Assembly: GCF_010998615.1 (NCBI RefSeq)
Contig: NZ_JAAEAH010000084.1
Location: forward strand, 1 to 40,051
Origin: Myxococcus sp. CA023
GTDB lineage: Bacteria; Myxococcota; Myxococcia; Myxococcales; Myxococcaceae
Length of the DNA stretch: 40,051 nucleotides
Direction of reading: 5' to 3'
Numbering within the stretch: position 1 is the first letter of the stretch; every line of letters starts with the position of its first letter. Shown one piece after another: positions 25,078-31,925 of this stretch. The position numbers and the translations under genes were made by a program. Under the pieces are notes generated by a model. It was given only the letters and a program-made list of their open reading frames with translations, searched no databases and was not told the origin of the DNA.

Positions 25078-26568
25078 GTGCAACAGATTGAGGTCATCCG
25101 GCAGCTCGACCATCGGTTCCAGCATCAGGAGCCGTTTGGAAACTCATCGAAAATCGTGTTGCGTGTCATCGAACGCTACAAGTTCGTTCTGGAGGTGTTG
25201 TCGCGCCAGGACGCGCGGTTGCGGGCGCTGGCGGAGCGCGTCGAGGCGCTGGACACCGCGTCCGTGAATGTCTTGTTCGGTGACCTGCTCGTGCGCGCCG
25301 CGTTGGAGACGGCCATCAGCAAGCTGGAGACGACGGGGCCGGTAGGGGCGGTGCGTGACACCTTTCCAGCGCTGCTTGGCGAGGCCCTCGATTCGCTGGA
25401 GGAGAGCCGTCGGCTGTCCGTCGCGCGCAAGGCGATGGGGCGTGACTTCACGGTGGGGCCTTCGGGCCGCACCTGGGTCTGGGACCTCCCGGACACACCG
25501 TCGCGGGTCGGGGACCTGCTGCGCGACAGCATCCGCACCGGGTTCATGCCTGGGGCCAAGAGCAGCGTCGAAATCATCCGTCCGACGCCGCGCATGGTGG
25601 AGGGCCTGGAGCGGGCCTGTGAGCTGCTCCGGCGGCTGGTGCCGGAGATGGCGCAGAGCGTCTTCCTGCACCTGCACTGCATCGCCGTGGCGAACATCCG
25701 GGGCCCGCGTGGCCGGATGCTCACCGGCTCCGGGGGCGACGGCACGCCGTGCATGATTTTCATCGACCCGGACGAGCTGGAGAACCCGTGGGACACGGCG
25801 GGCCACATCCTGCATGAGGCGATTCACCTCAAGCTCTCCGACCTGATTCGCACGGGCGCCATCGTGACGGATGACGACCCCGTGGAGCTGCCCTGGGGAC
25901 GGCGGACGGCCCTGTCCAACAGCGTCTTCGCCTACCACGCGTACGCGCACATGCAGGTGTTCCGCGAGGCGGTGAAGCACCTGGGGCCAGACTGCTACGC
26001 GGAGTTCGGCGCGCCCGGTGACTACGACGCCCCGGCCCACGCGATGTCGGTGGTGAAGAACGACGTCAAGCCGTACTCCCGGGCCGAGGAGCGGCTGGCG
26101 TACCTGCACTCGCAGCTCTCGGGTCCGCTGTCGCCCCGGGTGACGCCCTACGGGCGCGAGCTCGTCGCGTGGCTGTGGGACACGGTTCGTCCCCTGGTGG
26201 ACGACGTCACGACTGGCAACGACGCCGCTCCGCGCGCCGCGGCCTCCACGCCAGCGCCGTCCAGCTCCAGCCGGGCGCCGTCCTCGGTGCGTTACCGGCA
26301 GGGGCGGAACCTCTCGTTGCGCCGCTCTCCGGCCTCGGAGGTGCTGTTCGCGCTGGACCCCATGTCGCAGAAGATCGTCACCCTGAACCTGTCGGCGTGG
26401 CTCGCCTTCGAGCTGTGTGACGGCAAGACGGAGGAGGAGGTGCTCTCCTCCTACACCTCGTCGCTGGGGCTTGGGTCCGAGCGCGCCTGGGCCCAGCTGG
26501 CGCCCACGCTCAGGGGCCTGGAGTCGAGCGGGATGATTGAGCAGGTCGCCGAGGGAGGTGCGCCGTGA
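25078..26568 (+). CDS. HExxH-type putative peptide-modifying enzyme with C-terminal PqqD-like domain (copy 1)
   Basis: This 496-residue protein is preceded by GAGGAGAG seven bases before the GTG. Its core has HILHEAIHLK (His246, Glu247, His250), and about 37 residues on AYHAYAH (His287, His291), candidate ligands for a metal. Flanking segments SGGDGTPCMIFI, NPWDTAGH and HAMSVV are shared with copy 2. This resembles the HEXXH domain found in RiPP systems (FxsB-like; also annotated as alpha-ketoglutarate-dependent peptide beta-hydroxylase). After a Ser/Pro/Ala linker (about 385-405) a PqqD-like fold follows (IVTLNLSAWLAFELCDGKTEEEV), the usual leader-peptide recognition element. The stop overlaps the next start as GTGA. 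Inferred role: binds and oxidises the peptide encoded at 28019. A peptidase role is the main alternative. Confidence 0.75.
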   Translation: MQQIEVIRQLDHRFQHQEPFGNSSKIVLRVIERYKFVLEVLSRQDARLRALAERVEALDTASVNVLFGDLLVRAALETAISKLETTGPVGAVRDTFPALLGEALDSLEESRRLSVARKAMGRDFTVGPSGRTWVWDLPDTPSRVGDLLRDSIRTGFMPGAKSSVEIIRPTPRMVEGLERACELLRRLVPEMAQSVFLHLHCIAVANIRGPRGRMLTGSGGDGTPCMIFIDPDELENPWDTAGHILHEAIHLKLSDLIRTGAIVTDDDPVELPWGRRTALSNSVFAYHAYAHMQVFREAVKHLGPDCYAEFGAPGDYDAPAHAMSVVKNDVKPYSRAEERLAYLHSQLSGPLSPRVTPYGRELVAWLWDTVRPLVDDVTTGNDAAPRAAASTPAPSSSSRAPSSVRYRQGRNLSLRRSPASEVLFALDPMSQKIVTLNLSAWLAFELCDGKTEEEVLSSYTSSLGLGSERAWAQLAPTLRGLESSGMIEQVAEGGAP

Positions 26569-28022
26569 CGAGTGGCCTGGGTGTCGTTCAGAGCGCGGAC
26601 CGAGCTCTGTCGAAGCACGCCGTGTTCGGGGACTCGCCTCGAATCCTGGCGAAGGTACTGACCCGTTACCGCTTTGGCGTGGAGTTGTTCGCGGAGCGGC
26701 TGCCGTCCCTGGCGCGAGCCGCGTCCACGGTGGAGTCGCTCAGTGACGCTGACGCGCGCCGCGTCTTCTTCGACCCGCTCGTGCGCCTGACGCTGGAGCA
26801 GGCCTTCTCCGACCTGGAGGCGGGCCACCTGGCGTCGCCGCACCCGCTGGAGGAGATGCTGCCGGGCGCGCTGGAGGCGCTGCCGCTGGGCCTGTGCGAG
26901 TCGCGCATGCCGTCGCGCTGGCGGGTGGGCTCGGAGGTGCCGAAGTGGCTGTGGGACGTGGCCCGGCCCGCGGACCCGTACTCCCGGGCGCTGCATGCCG
27001 CGTTCGACGGCGTCTTCGGCGCGAAGTCCAAGAGCGGCGGGACGCTCTTGAGCCCGGACGCCACCGCGCAGCGGAAGATCAACGACTCCATCGAGCTGCT
27101 CTCCCTGTTGCTGCCCGATTCGGGCGCGAGCGCGCTGACCCACATCGAGGCCATCGCGCTGCTCAGCGCTCGGCTCGAAGGGGGCACCGTCCTGTCCGCC
27201 GCGGGGGGCGACCTGACGCCCTCCACCATCTTCCTGTCGCTGGAGGAGCTCGGGAACCCCTGGGACGTCGCCGGGTGCCTGCTGCACGAAGGGCTTCACA
27301 TGAAGCTCTTCGATGCGACGCGCTCGGTGGCGCTCGCGGCCCGTCCGGAGGAGACCATCCAGGTCCCTTGGCGTGACATCCGCTGGTCCATCGTCCGCAC
27401 GGTGTTCGCCTACCACGTCTACGTGCACCTCTCGCTCTTCAAGGCGGCCGCGCTCACGGCGGACCGCACCCTGACGGAGCGGTTCGGGGACCCCTCGGCC
27501 TATGTGTCCCGACCGCATGCGATGTCGGTGGTGAACAACGACAGTGCGTCGCGCTACGGCCGCTCGGTGGACCGGGCCCGCTACTTGGGGGAGATGTTGC
27601 TGACGGAGTGGGCCCACCTGCTCACCCCGCAGGGGCGCGACTTCGTCAGGTGGCTGCGCGAGTCCCTGGCGCCCGTGGACCGCGAGCTCTTCCTCAAGGA
27701 CGCCGGTCCCCGAGCCCGTGAACAGGAGCGGGCCACGTACCGCAAGGTCAACGGGCTGCGGGTCCGCCCGTCGAAGCAGGGCGAGTGCTTGATGGTGTTC
27801 TCTCCGGCCGCGCCGCGCATCCACTGGCTCGACTTGAATGCGTGGCTGATTTTCGAACTCAGCGACGGCCGGACGTACTCCGACATGGAGCGGGCTTACC
27901 TCGAGGTTGTCGGCGCGAGAGTGGCCCCGGACGAGGCGCGCCGACAGTTGCGTTCGGGGCTCGACTCACTAGTACGCAGTACCCTCGTAGAGCCAACACG
28001 GCAGCAAGGAGACGTGGCATGA
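26565..28022 (+). CDS. HExxH-type putative peptide-modifying enzyme with C-terminal PqqD-like domain (copy 2)
   Basis: This 485-residue paralogue of the preceding protein starts with GTG after GAGGGAGG. It aligns along most of its length: AVFGDSPRILAKVLTRYRF matches the first protein's N-terminus. LLHEGLHMKLFD gives His241, Glu242 and His245; AYHVYVH gives His284 and His288; SAAGGDLTPSTIFL, NPWDVAG and HAMSVV recur. The C-terminal domain again looks PqqD-like (IHWLDLNAWLIFELSDGRTYSDM). Both copies keep all candidate metal ligands, so both could be active. Overall similarity by eye is clear but modest, so the duplication is old, and different target residues or successive steps are plausible. 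Its stop overlaps the precursor start as ATGA. Confidence 0.75.
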   Translation: MTSGLGVVQSADRALSKHAVFGDSPRILAKVLTRYRFGVELFAERLPSLARAASTVESLSDADARRVFFDPLVRLTLEQAFSDLEAGHLASPHPLEEMLPGALEALPLGLCESRMPSRWRVGSEVPKWLWDVARPADPYSRALHAAFDGVFGAKSKSGGTLLSPDATAQRKINDSIELLSLLLPDSGASALTHIEAIALLSARLEGGTVLSAAGGDLTPSTIFLSLEELGNPWDVAGCLLHEGLHMKLFDATRSVALAARPEETIQVPWRDIRWSIVRTVFAYHVYVHLSLFKAAALTADRTLTERFGDPSAYVSRPHAMSVVNNDSASRYGRSVDRARYLGEMLLTEWAHLLTPQGRDFVRWLRESLAPVDRELFLKDAGPRAREQERATYRKVNGLRVRPSKQGECLMVFSPAAPRIHWLDLNAWLIFELSDGRTYSDMERAYLEVVGARVAPDEARRQLRSGLDSLVRSTLVEPTRQQGDVA

Positions 28023-28171
28023 ACAACGGATCGCAGTGGCTGGAGACCGTGAAGAACCTGGTGGCCGAGAAGGACCTGCTCCAGGAGCCGAGCGTGACGT
28101 GTGGGTCGAGCGCGGAGCGCCAGTGGTGGCCTCCCTACGTCGTCAACGACACGTCCAAGAAGGAGGACTGA
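28019..28171 (+). CDS. Candidate RiPP precursor peptide (50 residues)
   Basis: The ATG overlaps the preceding stop (ATGA), with AAGGAG seven bases upstream, so translation is coupled to the modification enzymes. The first 22 residues are amphipathic and helical (SQWLETVKNLVAEKDLL), as a leader bound by a PqqD-like domain should be. After a Pro and a single Cys28 the sequence becomes aromatic, WWPPYVVN (36-43), then a charged end D-T-S-K-K-E-D. The WWPPYVVN part is the likely core, with the charged end possibly a trimmed follower. I know no described precursor with this core. It could instead be a small regulatory protein, but size, position and composition favour a precursor. Confidence 0.72.
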   Translation: MNNGSQWLETVKNLVAEKDLLQEPSVTCGSSAERQWWPPYVVNDTSKKED

Positions 28172-28284
28172 CCCCCGTCGGGTCAGCCTGAATCCCTGAC
28201 GTTCTGCCCGCCGTGTCCGCGCTCCCTTCGAGCCGGATGCGGCGGGCGCTATGCCGAATCCCCAGGCCCCAGGACAGCGAGCGA

Positions 28285-29736
28285 ATGGACACCTATGACA
28301 TCGTGGTGGCGGGCAACGGCGCGCTGGGTCTGGCGACCGCGCGCGCCTTGACGCTGGTGGACCCCCGTCTGCGCATCGCCGTGGTCGGTCCCGTCAGCCG
28401 TCCCGCGGGAGCGTCCCCCGCCGCCGGGGCGATGCTGGGGTGCTATGGGGAAGTGACAGCGCCCTTGCTGCGGACCGCGCCGGGCCGCGCGAAGCATGCC
28501 AAGGGTGTGCTCGCCGCGCGCCTCTGGCCCTCGTGGCTGGAGCAGCTCAATGGCGAGCTGCCCGAGGACGCACACGTCCAGGTCCGCGCGGGCACCATCG
28601 TCTTCAGCAATGCCAAGTCCGGGACGATTGAGGACGAGAACTTCATCGCCATCCAGCAGGCGGTGAAGGACGAGGACGAGCCCCACGAGCTGCTGGACCC
28701 CAACCAGGTGCCGGGCCTGAATCCCGCGGAGGACTGCCGGCCCAAACAGGCGCTGTTCCTGCCCCGCGAGGGCTCGGTGGACGCGAGCCGCCTTCTGCGG
28801 GCGCTCACCCTGTCCCTGGAGCAGTCGCCGAAGGTGTCCGTCGTGGATGGAGCGGTCAAGACGCTGGACGTCCAGGGCGGCCGCGTGACGGGTGTGCGGT
28901 TGGAGGATGGCCGCGCGCTGAGCGCCGCCCAGGTGGTGCTCGCCATGGGCGTGGGGACGCAGGCGGTGCTCGACGAGCTGCCGGAGCTGGCGCGGCGCAT
29001 CCCCCGCATCTTCAGCGGCGGCGGGACGTCGCTGCTGCTCCAGGTGCCTCGGCCGTCGCTCCAGCACGTGGTGCGCACGCCGAACCGGGCCTTCGCCTGC
29101 GGCCTTCATGGCATGCCCCGCGGGGGTGACCAGCTCTACTTCGGCGCGACGAACATCCTGATGGCGCGGCCGATGCTGCGCACCACGCCGGCCGACATGT
29201 ACTTCCTGCTGGAGTGCGTCCTGGAGCAGATTGACCAGGACCTCTGCGCCGCGCAGCTCGTTGCCTGGCAGGCGGGAAACCGGCCCGTCACCGTGGACAC
29301 GTGTCCGCTCATCGGACCGACGTCCGTTGACGGGCTGTGGCTGCTCACGGGCACGTACCGCGACGGGCTGTTCCTCTCCCCGCTGCTGGGGCAACACATG
29401 GCGCGGCGGATGTGCGGGCAGAGCGGCCTGGTGGCCGAGGACTTCCTGCCGGAGCGCAAGCCCATCTCCCTCTACACGCTGAAGGAGGCGCGCGCGGAGG
29501 CGCTCAAGCACTACCTGGCCATGGGGTGGGAGCACGGCATCCGGCTGCCCAAGGTGGGCTGGCACCGCGCCTTCCCGCGCTTCTACCAGCAGATGCTGGA
29601 CTCGCTCTACGACGCGCTGGGGGAGGAGGAGTTCGTCATGCCCCCGGAGCTCCTGGCCATCGTCGACAGCAATCGCGCGGCCATGGTGCCGTTCTTCCGC
29701 AACTACTACGCGGAGGTCCGCAAGGCCTGGGCGTGA
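28285..29736 (+). CDS. FAD-dependent DAO-family oxidoreductase with extra C-terminal domain
   Basis: The 483-residue protein has the FAD-binding GxGxxG loop at the start (DIVVAGNGALGLATARAL, Gly10-Gly15). A D-amino-acid/glycine-oxidase-like core follows, with PREGSVDASRLLRAL, QVVLAMGVGTQAVL and the C-terminal flavin motif GLWLLTGTYRDGLFLSP. Beyond the usual end it has about 85 extra residues (KEARAEALKHYLAMGWEHG through FRNYYAEVRKAWA), Tyr/Trp/Phe-rich and helical, which I cannot assign. It lies 113 bp after the precursor on the same strand and is the last gene before a terminator. Inferred role: flavin-dependent oxidation of an amine or hydroxyl in the modified peptide, or of a released product. 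Ordinary amino-acid metabolism is the alternative. Confidence 0.8.
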   Translation: MDTYDIVVAGNGALGLATARALTLVDPRLRIAVVGPVSRPAGASPAAGAMLGCYGEVTAPLLRTAPGRAKHAKGVLAARLWPSWLEQLNGELPEDAHVQVRAGTIVFSNAKSGTIEDENFIAIQQAVKDEDEPHELLDPNQVPGLNPAEDCRPKQALFLPREGSVDASRLLRALTLSLEQSPKVSVVDGAVKTLDVQGGRVTGVRLEDGRALSAAQVVLAMGVGTQAVLDELPELARRIPRIFSGGGTSLLLQVPRPSLQHVVRTPNRAFACGLHGMPRGGDQLYFGATNILMARPMLRTTPADMYFLLECVLEQIDQDLCAAQLVAWQAGNRPVTVDTCPLIGPTSVDGLWLLTGTYRDGLFLSPLLGQHMARRMCGQSGLVAEDFLPERKPISLYTLKEARAEALKHYLAMGWEHGIRLPKVGWHRAFPRFYQQMLDSLYDALGEEEFVMPPELLAIVDSNRAAMVPFFRNYYAEVRKAWA

Positions 29737-29739
29737 AGC

Positions 29740-29758
29740 GGGCCCAGGCCCGGGGCCC
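29740..29758. terminator. Hairpin between convergent operons
   Basis: GGGCCC at 29740-29745 and 29753-29758 pair around seven bases. The stem occupies almost the whole 22-bp gap between the oxidoreductase stop and the thioesterase stop, so it probably ends both transcripts. Confidence 0.55.
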
Positions 29759-30241
29759 TCAGTGGCTCTCCGCCACCATCCGGTTCTGCCGGGCGGTGAC
29801 CGCCTCAATCACCTTCTCCGGCGGGACGACGCCCTCGCGCCCGAGCAGCACCGCGGTGGACTCGCCCTCCGCCACCACCTTCCCGCGCGAGAGGAACTGG
29901 TGGGTGGCGTAGAAGTACTTCTCGTCCCAGCGGGTAATCGACATGGACACCGTGTACTTCTGGAACGGGCGAAGCGGCTTTTTGTAGTCCATGGTGTGGC
30001 GCACGATGATGGGCGCCCACTTCTGCTTGAGCATGAGCGCCAGCAGGCCCGTCCGGATGAACAGGTCGACCCGGCTCAAGTCACAGACGGTGAGGAACCG
30101 TCCGTTGTTCATGTGCAGGTTCAGGTCCAGGTCATTGGGCAGGACGCGCTGCTCCAGCGTGCTCGTCAGCGCGTCCACGCGCATCTCCGGCTTCCAGAGC
30201 GAGGAGAGCATGACCCACAACATCCTGAGATAGAGATTCAT
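29759..30241 (-). CDS. Hot-dog-fold acyl-CoA thioesterase (YbgC/THEM6-like)
   Basis: The 160-residue product has the hot-dog signature VLPNDLDLNLHMNNGRFL, with the catalytic-type Asp and the HMNN element. TMDYKKPLRPFQKYTV and ATHQFLSRGKVVAEGE then form the second half of the fold. Such enzymes hydrolyse fatty acyl-CoA or acyl-ACP thioesters. It is the last gene of the leftward lipid operon, where it would release or edit acyl chains made or modified upstream. The start at 30241 is chosen because NLYLRMLWVML matches the N-terminal helix of relatives. It overlaps the preceding hydrolase frame by 110 bp, which is unusually long. Confidence 0.8.
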   Translation of the reverse strand: MNLYLRMLWVMLSSLWKPEMRVDALTSTLEQRVLPNDLDLNLHMNNGRFLTVCDLSRVDLFIRTGLLALMLKQKWAPIIVRHTMDYKKPLRPFQKYTVSMSITRWDEKYFYATHQFLSRGKVVAEGESTAVLLGREGVVPPEKVIEAVTARQNRMVAESH

Positions 30242-31208
30242 GTGCTTCGGACGGCTCCTGCAGGAAGAACGAGATGAGCCGGGCCGGCGGGTAGTAACCC
30301 AGCCCGGAGGAACGCTGATACATGAAACCCAGGTGCCCACCATGCGGCGTCAGCTCCAGCCGCACGTGCTCCCGCAGCGCGCGTGCGTCGGGGAGCGTGT
30401 CCCGGGCGACGAGCGGGTCGTCCTCGGCGTTGAGGACGAGGAAGGGCACTTCGATGCCCGGCAGGAATTGCTGGCTGCTGCACCGCGCGTAGTAGTCCTC
30501 CGCGTCCTTGAAGCCGTGGAGGGGCGCGGTGAAGACCTCGTCGAAGGCCTGGATGCTGCGCATCCCGTTCAGCGTCCCAACGCGTGAGGCGAACTCCGGC
30601 AGGTGGGCCTTGAGCCGCGCGACACGCTTGTACGAGTTCAACACGCGGAGTTGGTAGAGCTGGTTGATGCCTTCGCAGGCCCGCCGGGCCGTGCTGCCCA
30701 GGGAGAACGTCAGGGACACGGCCGCCGCGGCGGACAGGTGGCTGGCGTGGCCTGTCTCCGCCAGGTAGCGAATCAGCATGCTGCCGCCCAGGGAGAAGCC
30801 CACGCCATGGAGTGGCGTGTGGGGCTCCTGCTCACGGACGAAGCGCACCAGCCAGGCCAGGTGGTCGGTGAAACCCGCGTGATAGAAGGGGGCCCGCCGG
30901 TTGGGCACGGCGCCGCCCCGGTGGCACAACACCGCCGCGCGCAGGCCGCGCAGGGACAGCTCCGACAGCAGGCTGCGGACGTAGGTGGAGTCCTGTGTGC
31001 CCTGCATGCCGGGCAGCAGGATGAACAAGGGCCCTGGCCGCGTCCGGTTCAGCCAGTACACGTCCACGAAGTCACCGTCCGCCAGCTCGTGGCGGATGTG
31101 CTCGGTGAGCACGTCGTGGCGGCGCCGGTCCAGGTGTGGGACGACGGTCTGCACGTGGGAGAAGCGCAGCCACCAGGGGACGTGGAAGGCGTTCGCGTGC
31201 TCAGCCAT
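30132..31208 (-). CDS. YheT-like alpha/beta hydrolase
   Basis: The 358-residue protein resembles the YheT/ABHD1-3 group: MAEHANAFHVPWWLRFSHVQTV at the start, the strand FILLPGMQGTQDSTYV, nucleophile elbow GVGFSLGGSML, the acid in NAEDDPLV and the His in TPHGGHLGFM. ABHD1/3-type enzymes are lipid or phospholipid hydrolases and acyltransferases, which suits an operon of lipid genes. After FFLQEP the conserved fold is complete, yet the frame runs on about 40 residues (AHESLSQDVVGHALL and beyond) into the thioesterase gene. The tail has no recognisable feature and may come from a lost stop codon. Its start overlaps the hydroxylase stop by 8 bp. Confidence 0.85.
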   Translation of the reverse strand: MAEHANAFHVPWWLRFSHVQTVVPHLDRRRHDVLTEHIRHELADGDFVDVYWLNRTRPGPLFILLPGMQGTQDSTYVRSLLSELSLRGLRAAVLCHRGGAVPNRRAPFYHAGFTDHLAWLVRFVREQEPHTPLHGVGFSLGGSMLIRYLAETGHASHLSAAAAVSLTFSLGSTARRACEGINQLYQLRVLNSYKRVARLKAHLPEFASRVGTLNGMRSIQAFDEVFTAPLHGFKDAEDYYARCSSQQFLPGIEVPFLVLNAEDDPLVARDTLPDARALREHVRLELTPHGGHLGFMYQRSSGLGYYPPARLISFFLQEPSEAHESLSQDVVGHALLALEAGDARGRADEHAGAARPAQ

Positions 31209-31923
31209 GGACGGTCCGCGAGGGGGCCTCTTCGGGCAGCGGCATGCCCACCTCGGCCATGACGGTCAGGTCCTTCTCCGTCAGCACGCGGGTGCGCCGC
31301 CGCACGATGTCCGCCCCCAGCACCAGGTTGAAGTTGGACACGCCGCCATAGCGGTGGTGCAGGAAGTGGTTGCGGTAGACGGCGCGCATGTAGCGGGTCC
31401 GCAGCAGCCACGCCAGCCACCGGGGCGCGGTGCGCTGTCCTTCCTCGAAGGGCAGGTGCAGGTACGGGTGGACGAAGTGGCTCATGAAGGGCGGCAGCAG
31501 CAGCGTCACGCAGCCGGCCAGGAAGGCAATGGGCTTGAGCGTGAAGTAGAACACCGGGAAGAAGATGACCAGCGGGGCCACGAAGACAAAGGCGCCCTCG
31601 CCGTGCAGCCGGGTGGCAAAGGCGCCGTTGATGATGGTCCGGCCGTGCTTGCCCCGCTGGAGCAGCTCCTCGGTGAGCTTCTGCTTCTCCTCCTCGCTCC
31701 GGAACTGCGTCACGTGGTTGCTCCGAAAAGTCCTCACGTGGTGGATGGTGTGGTGGGAGAAGTGCGTGTTGATCATCGGCCGGAACAGCCTCGGCGCGCG
31801 GTTCCAGAAGCGCACCGCCTTCGGGCGCGCGTCGGACACGTACTCGTGCATGAAGGACTCGACGTACGAGGAGATGACGTACCCCAGCACGAGTCCGAGG
31901 AGGACATGGACGTAATCAGGCAT
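31201..31923 (-). CDS. Fatty-acid-hydroxylase/sterol-desaturase-superfamily membrane enzyme
   Basis: The 240-residue protein has an N-terminal helix (VHVLLGLVLGYVISSYV), two central hydrophobic segments (FVFVAPLVIFFPVFYF; LAGCVTLLLPPFMSHF), and the di-iron histidine clusters HFSHHTIHH (residues 54-62), HPYLHLPFEE and NHFLHHRYGG. This is the eight-histidine pattern of the superfamily, which hydroxylates or desaturates membrane lipids with O2. It starts two bases after the desaturase stop and overlaps the hydrolase start, so it is translationally coupled to both. The exact position of oxidation on the acyl or sphingoid chain cannot be told. Confidence 0.85.
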   Translation of the reverse strand: MPDYVHVLLGLVLGYVISSYVESFMHEYVSDARPKAVRFWNRAPRLFRPMINTHFSHHTIHHVRTFRSNHVTQFRSEEEKQKLTEELLQRGKHGRTIINGAFATRLHGEGAFVFVAPLVIFFPVFYFTLKPIAFLAGCVTLLLPPFMSHFVHPYLHLPFEEGQRTAPRWLAWLLRTRYMRAVYRNHFLHHRYGGVSNFNLVLGADIVRRRTRVLTEKDLTVMAEVGMPLPEEAPSRTVHG

Positions 31924-31925
31924 TT

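Noticed and set aside
24697..25125. 142-codon open frame on the - strand before the RiPP-like operon
   Set aside because: Poor codon bias, no ribosome site and no motif; it crosses the putative promoter region.
28206..28247. Terminator or attenuator between the precursor and the FAD gene (GCCCGCCG...CGGCGGGC)
   Set aside because: The 8-bp arms are 26 bases apart in very GC-rich DNA and there is no T-tract; chance pairing is likely.
28249..29808. 519-codon open frame on the - strand
   Set aside because: Antisense to the FAD oxidoreductase, whose cofactor motifs and codon bias are clear.
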